DNA from: a virus
IMG/VR virus record: IMGVR_UViG_3300030019_000090
Span: 1 to 36,906 of that record
Direction: 5' to 3' (one strand)
Length of the DNA: 36,906 bases
The notes under the pieces were generated by a model. The model saw only the letters and a program-made list of their open reading frames with translations, was not told where the DNA came from and made no database searches. The position numbers were made by a program, and so were the translations under genes. Positions 36,430 to 36,906 of the stretch are shown here, piece after piece. Numbering within the stretch: the first letter of the stretch is position 1; every line of letters begins with the position of its first letter.

Positions 36430-36906
36430 TTAGACTGCGATGCAACCTTCGGTGAGGTTCGCGAGGACGTCGGACCACCCGTCGATCTCGAGCCCGTTGG
36501 CAAACGCTTCCATGCGGTCGATGAGCTCGGCCGGCGCGTTGTTCGCGATGTGGTCGATCTGGTGCGCCGGCAGGAGGCCTTCGGTGCGGATGAACTCGGT
36601 CATCGTGCCGGGCTTCTTCTTCGCCGGATCCTTCTTGCCCTTGCAGCCGGTGCGCCACAGGCCGTCGATCTTGGTCAGCCGCGGCTTTGCCCGCGCTTCC
36701 ATCAGCACGATCCGTTGCAGGCGATCGGCCGGCAGCGCGCGCACTTCGTCCTTGCTCATGTTCGGGCAGAAGAAGCACGACGACTTCGGCGGCACCGGCA
36801 GGCCGGCCGCGGCGATCATCGCCTTGCAGGTGGCGCGATCCCATCCCCAGGCCTGCAGCGGGTACCGGTACTCGAACCGTGCGTCGGGGATGGATTCGGC
36901 CGCGTA
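36430..36906 (-). CDS. PAPS-reductase-like nucleotide alpha hydrolase, C-terminal part
   Basis: This leftward frame is open to the window edge and ends at TAA 36432-36430. It begins YAAESIPDARFEYRYPLQAW, then GWDRATCKAM. Next is PKSSCFFCPNMS, whose two cysteines would complete a four-cysteine set with Cys90 and Cys106 of the piece at 1-449. That set could hold an iron-sulfur cluster, as in DndC-type and related proteins. The last part is a helical extension ending EGCIAV. Joined end to end the two pieces are one base out of frame, but one inserted base restores a continuous protein of about 308 residues. Confidence 0.83.
   Translation of the reverse strand, partial: YAAESIPDARFEYRYPLQAWGWDRATCKAMIAAAGLPVPPKSSCFFCPNMSKDEVRALPADRLQRIVLMEARAKPRLTKIDGLWRTGCKGKKDPAKKKPGTMTEFIRTEGLLPAHQIDHIANNAPAELIDRMEAFANGLEIDGWSDVLANLTEGCIAV

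Overview
The window looks like the complete or near-complete genome of a short-tailed (podovirus-like) phage of a high-GC Gram-negative bacterium. The Gram-negative host is inferred from an embedded Rz/Rz1-type spanin pair, and a proteobacterial host is my guess from the protein families and base composition. The two window ends carry the two halves of one leftward gene, a PAPS-reductase-like nucleotide alpha hydrolase. This suggests a circularly permuted or circularly closed sequence cut inside that gene. Joined as given, the frame is off by one base, so about one nucleotide may be missing at the cut. No gene-free stretch longer than about 165 bases is present. I see no tRNA, CRISPR array, insertion sequence, integrase or CI-type repressor.

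Layout. (1) 449-594 is a divergent control region. A leftward promoter serves the PAPS-reductase-like gene, and a short Cro-like regulator starts the rightward arm. (2) 594-2817, rightward early genes: Cro-like protein, RusA resolvase, small proteins, a replication-initiator-like protein with a candidate internal origin, and a zinc-ribbon protein. (3) 2927-8606, packaging: small proteins, small and large terminase, and a P22-type portal. (4) 8603-15655, head and tail hub: two small virion candidates, scaffold, P22-type coat with a terminator behind it, then a GroES-like gene, the gp4-like tail factor, a second gene with two fused GroES-like domains, and the gp10-like hub. (5) 15655-25650, fibres and DNA-ejection proteins, with one possible small membrane gene on the opposite strand at 24115-24327. 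(6) 25661-28215, lysis cassette: coiled-coil membrane protein, M15 peptidase endolysin, holin candidates, a secreted protein, Rz/Rz1 spanins and a tiny membrane protein. (7) 28217-29623, one long reading frame split by a single in-frame amber codon. (8) 36326 down to 29592, a tightly packed leftward operon of mostly small proteins. It includes a Sak4-like ATPase, a RecE-type nuclease and an XF1762-type protein, and reads from a promoter near 36390.

How it fits together. The leftward arm and the first rightward genes supply recombination (Sak4-like, RecE-like, RusA) and replication functions under two leftward promoters. These promoters share a 17-bp upstream element placed 11 or 22 bp from the -35 box. 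The long rightward block builds the virion in P22 gene order and ends in lysis. The most unusual content is the set of three GroES-type domains in two genes flanking a tail-factor gene just behind the coat gene. All three keep a hydrophobic tripeptide where the GroEL-binding mobile loop should be. This suggests a phage-encoded co-chaperonin system, one member of which has a tandem two-domain layout otherwise familiar from chloroplast Cpn20.
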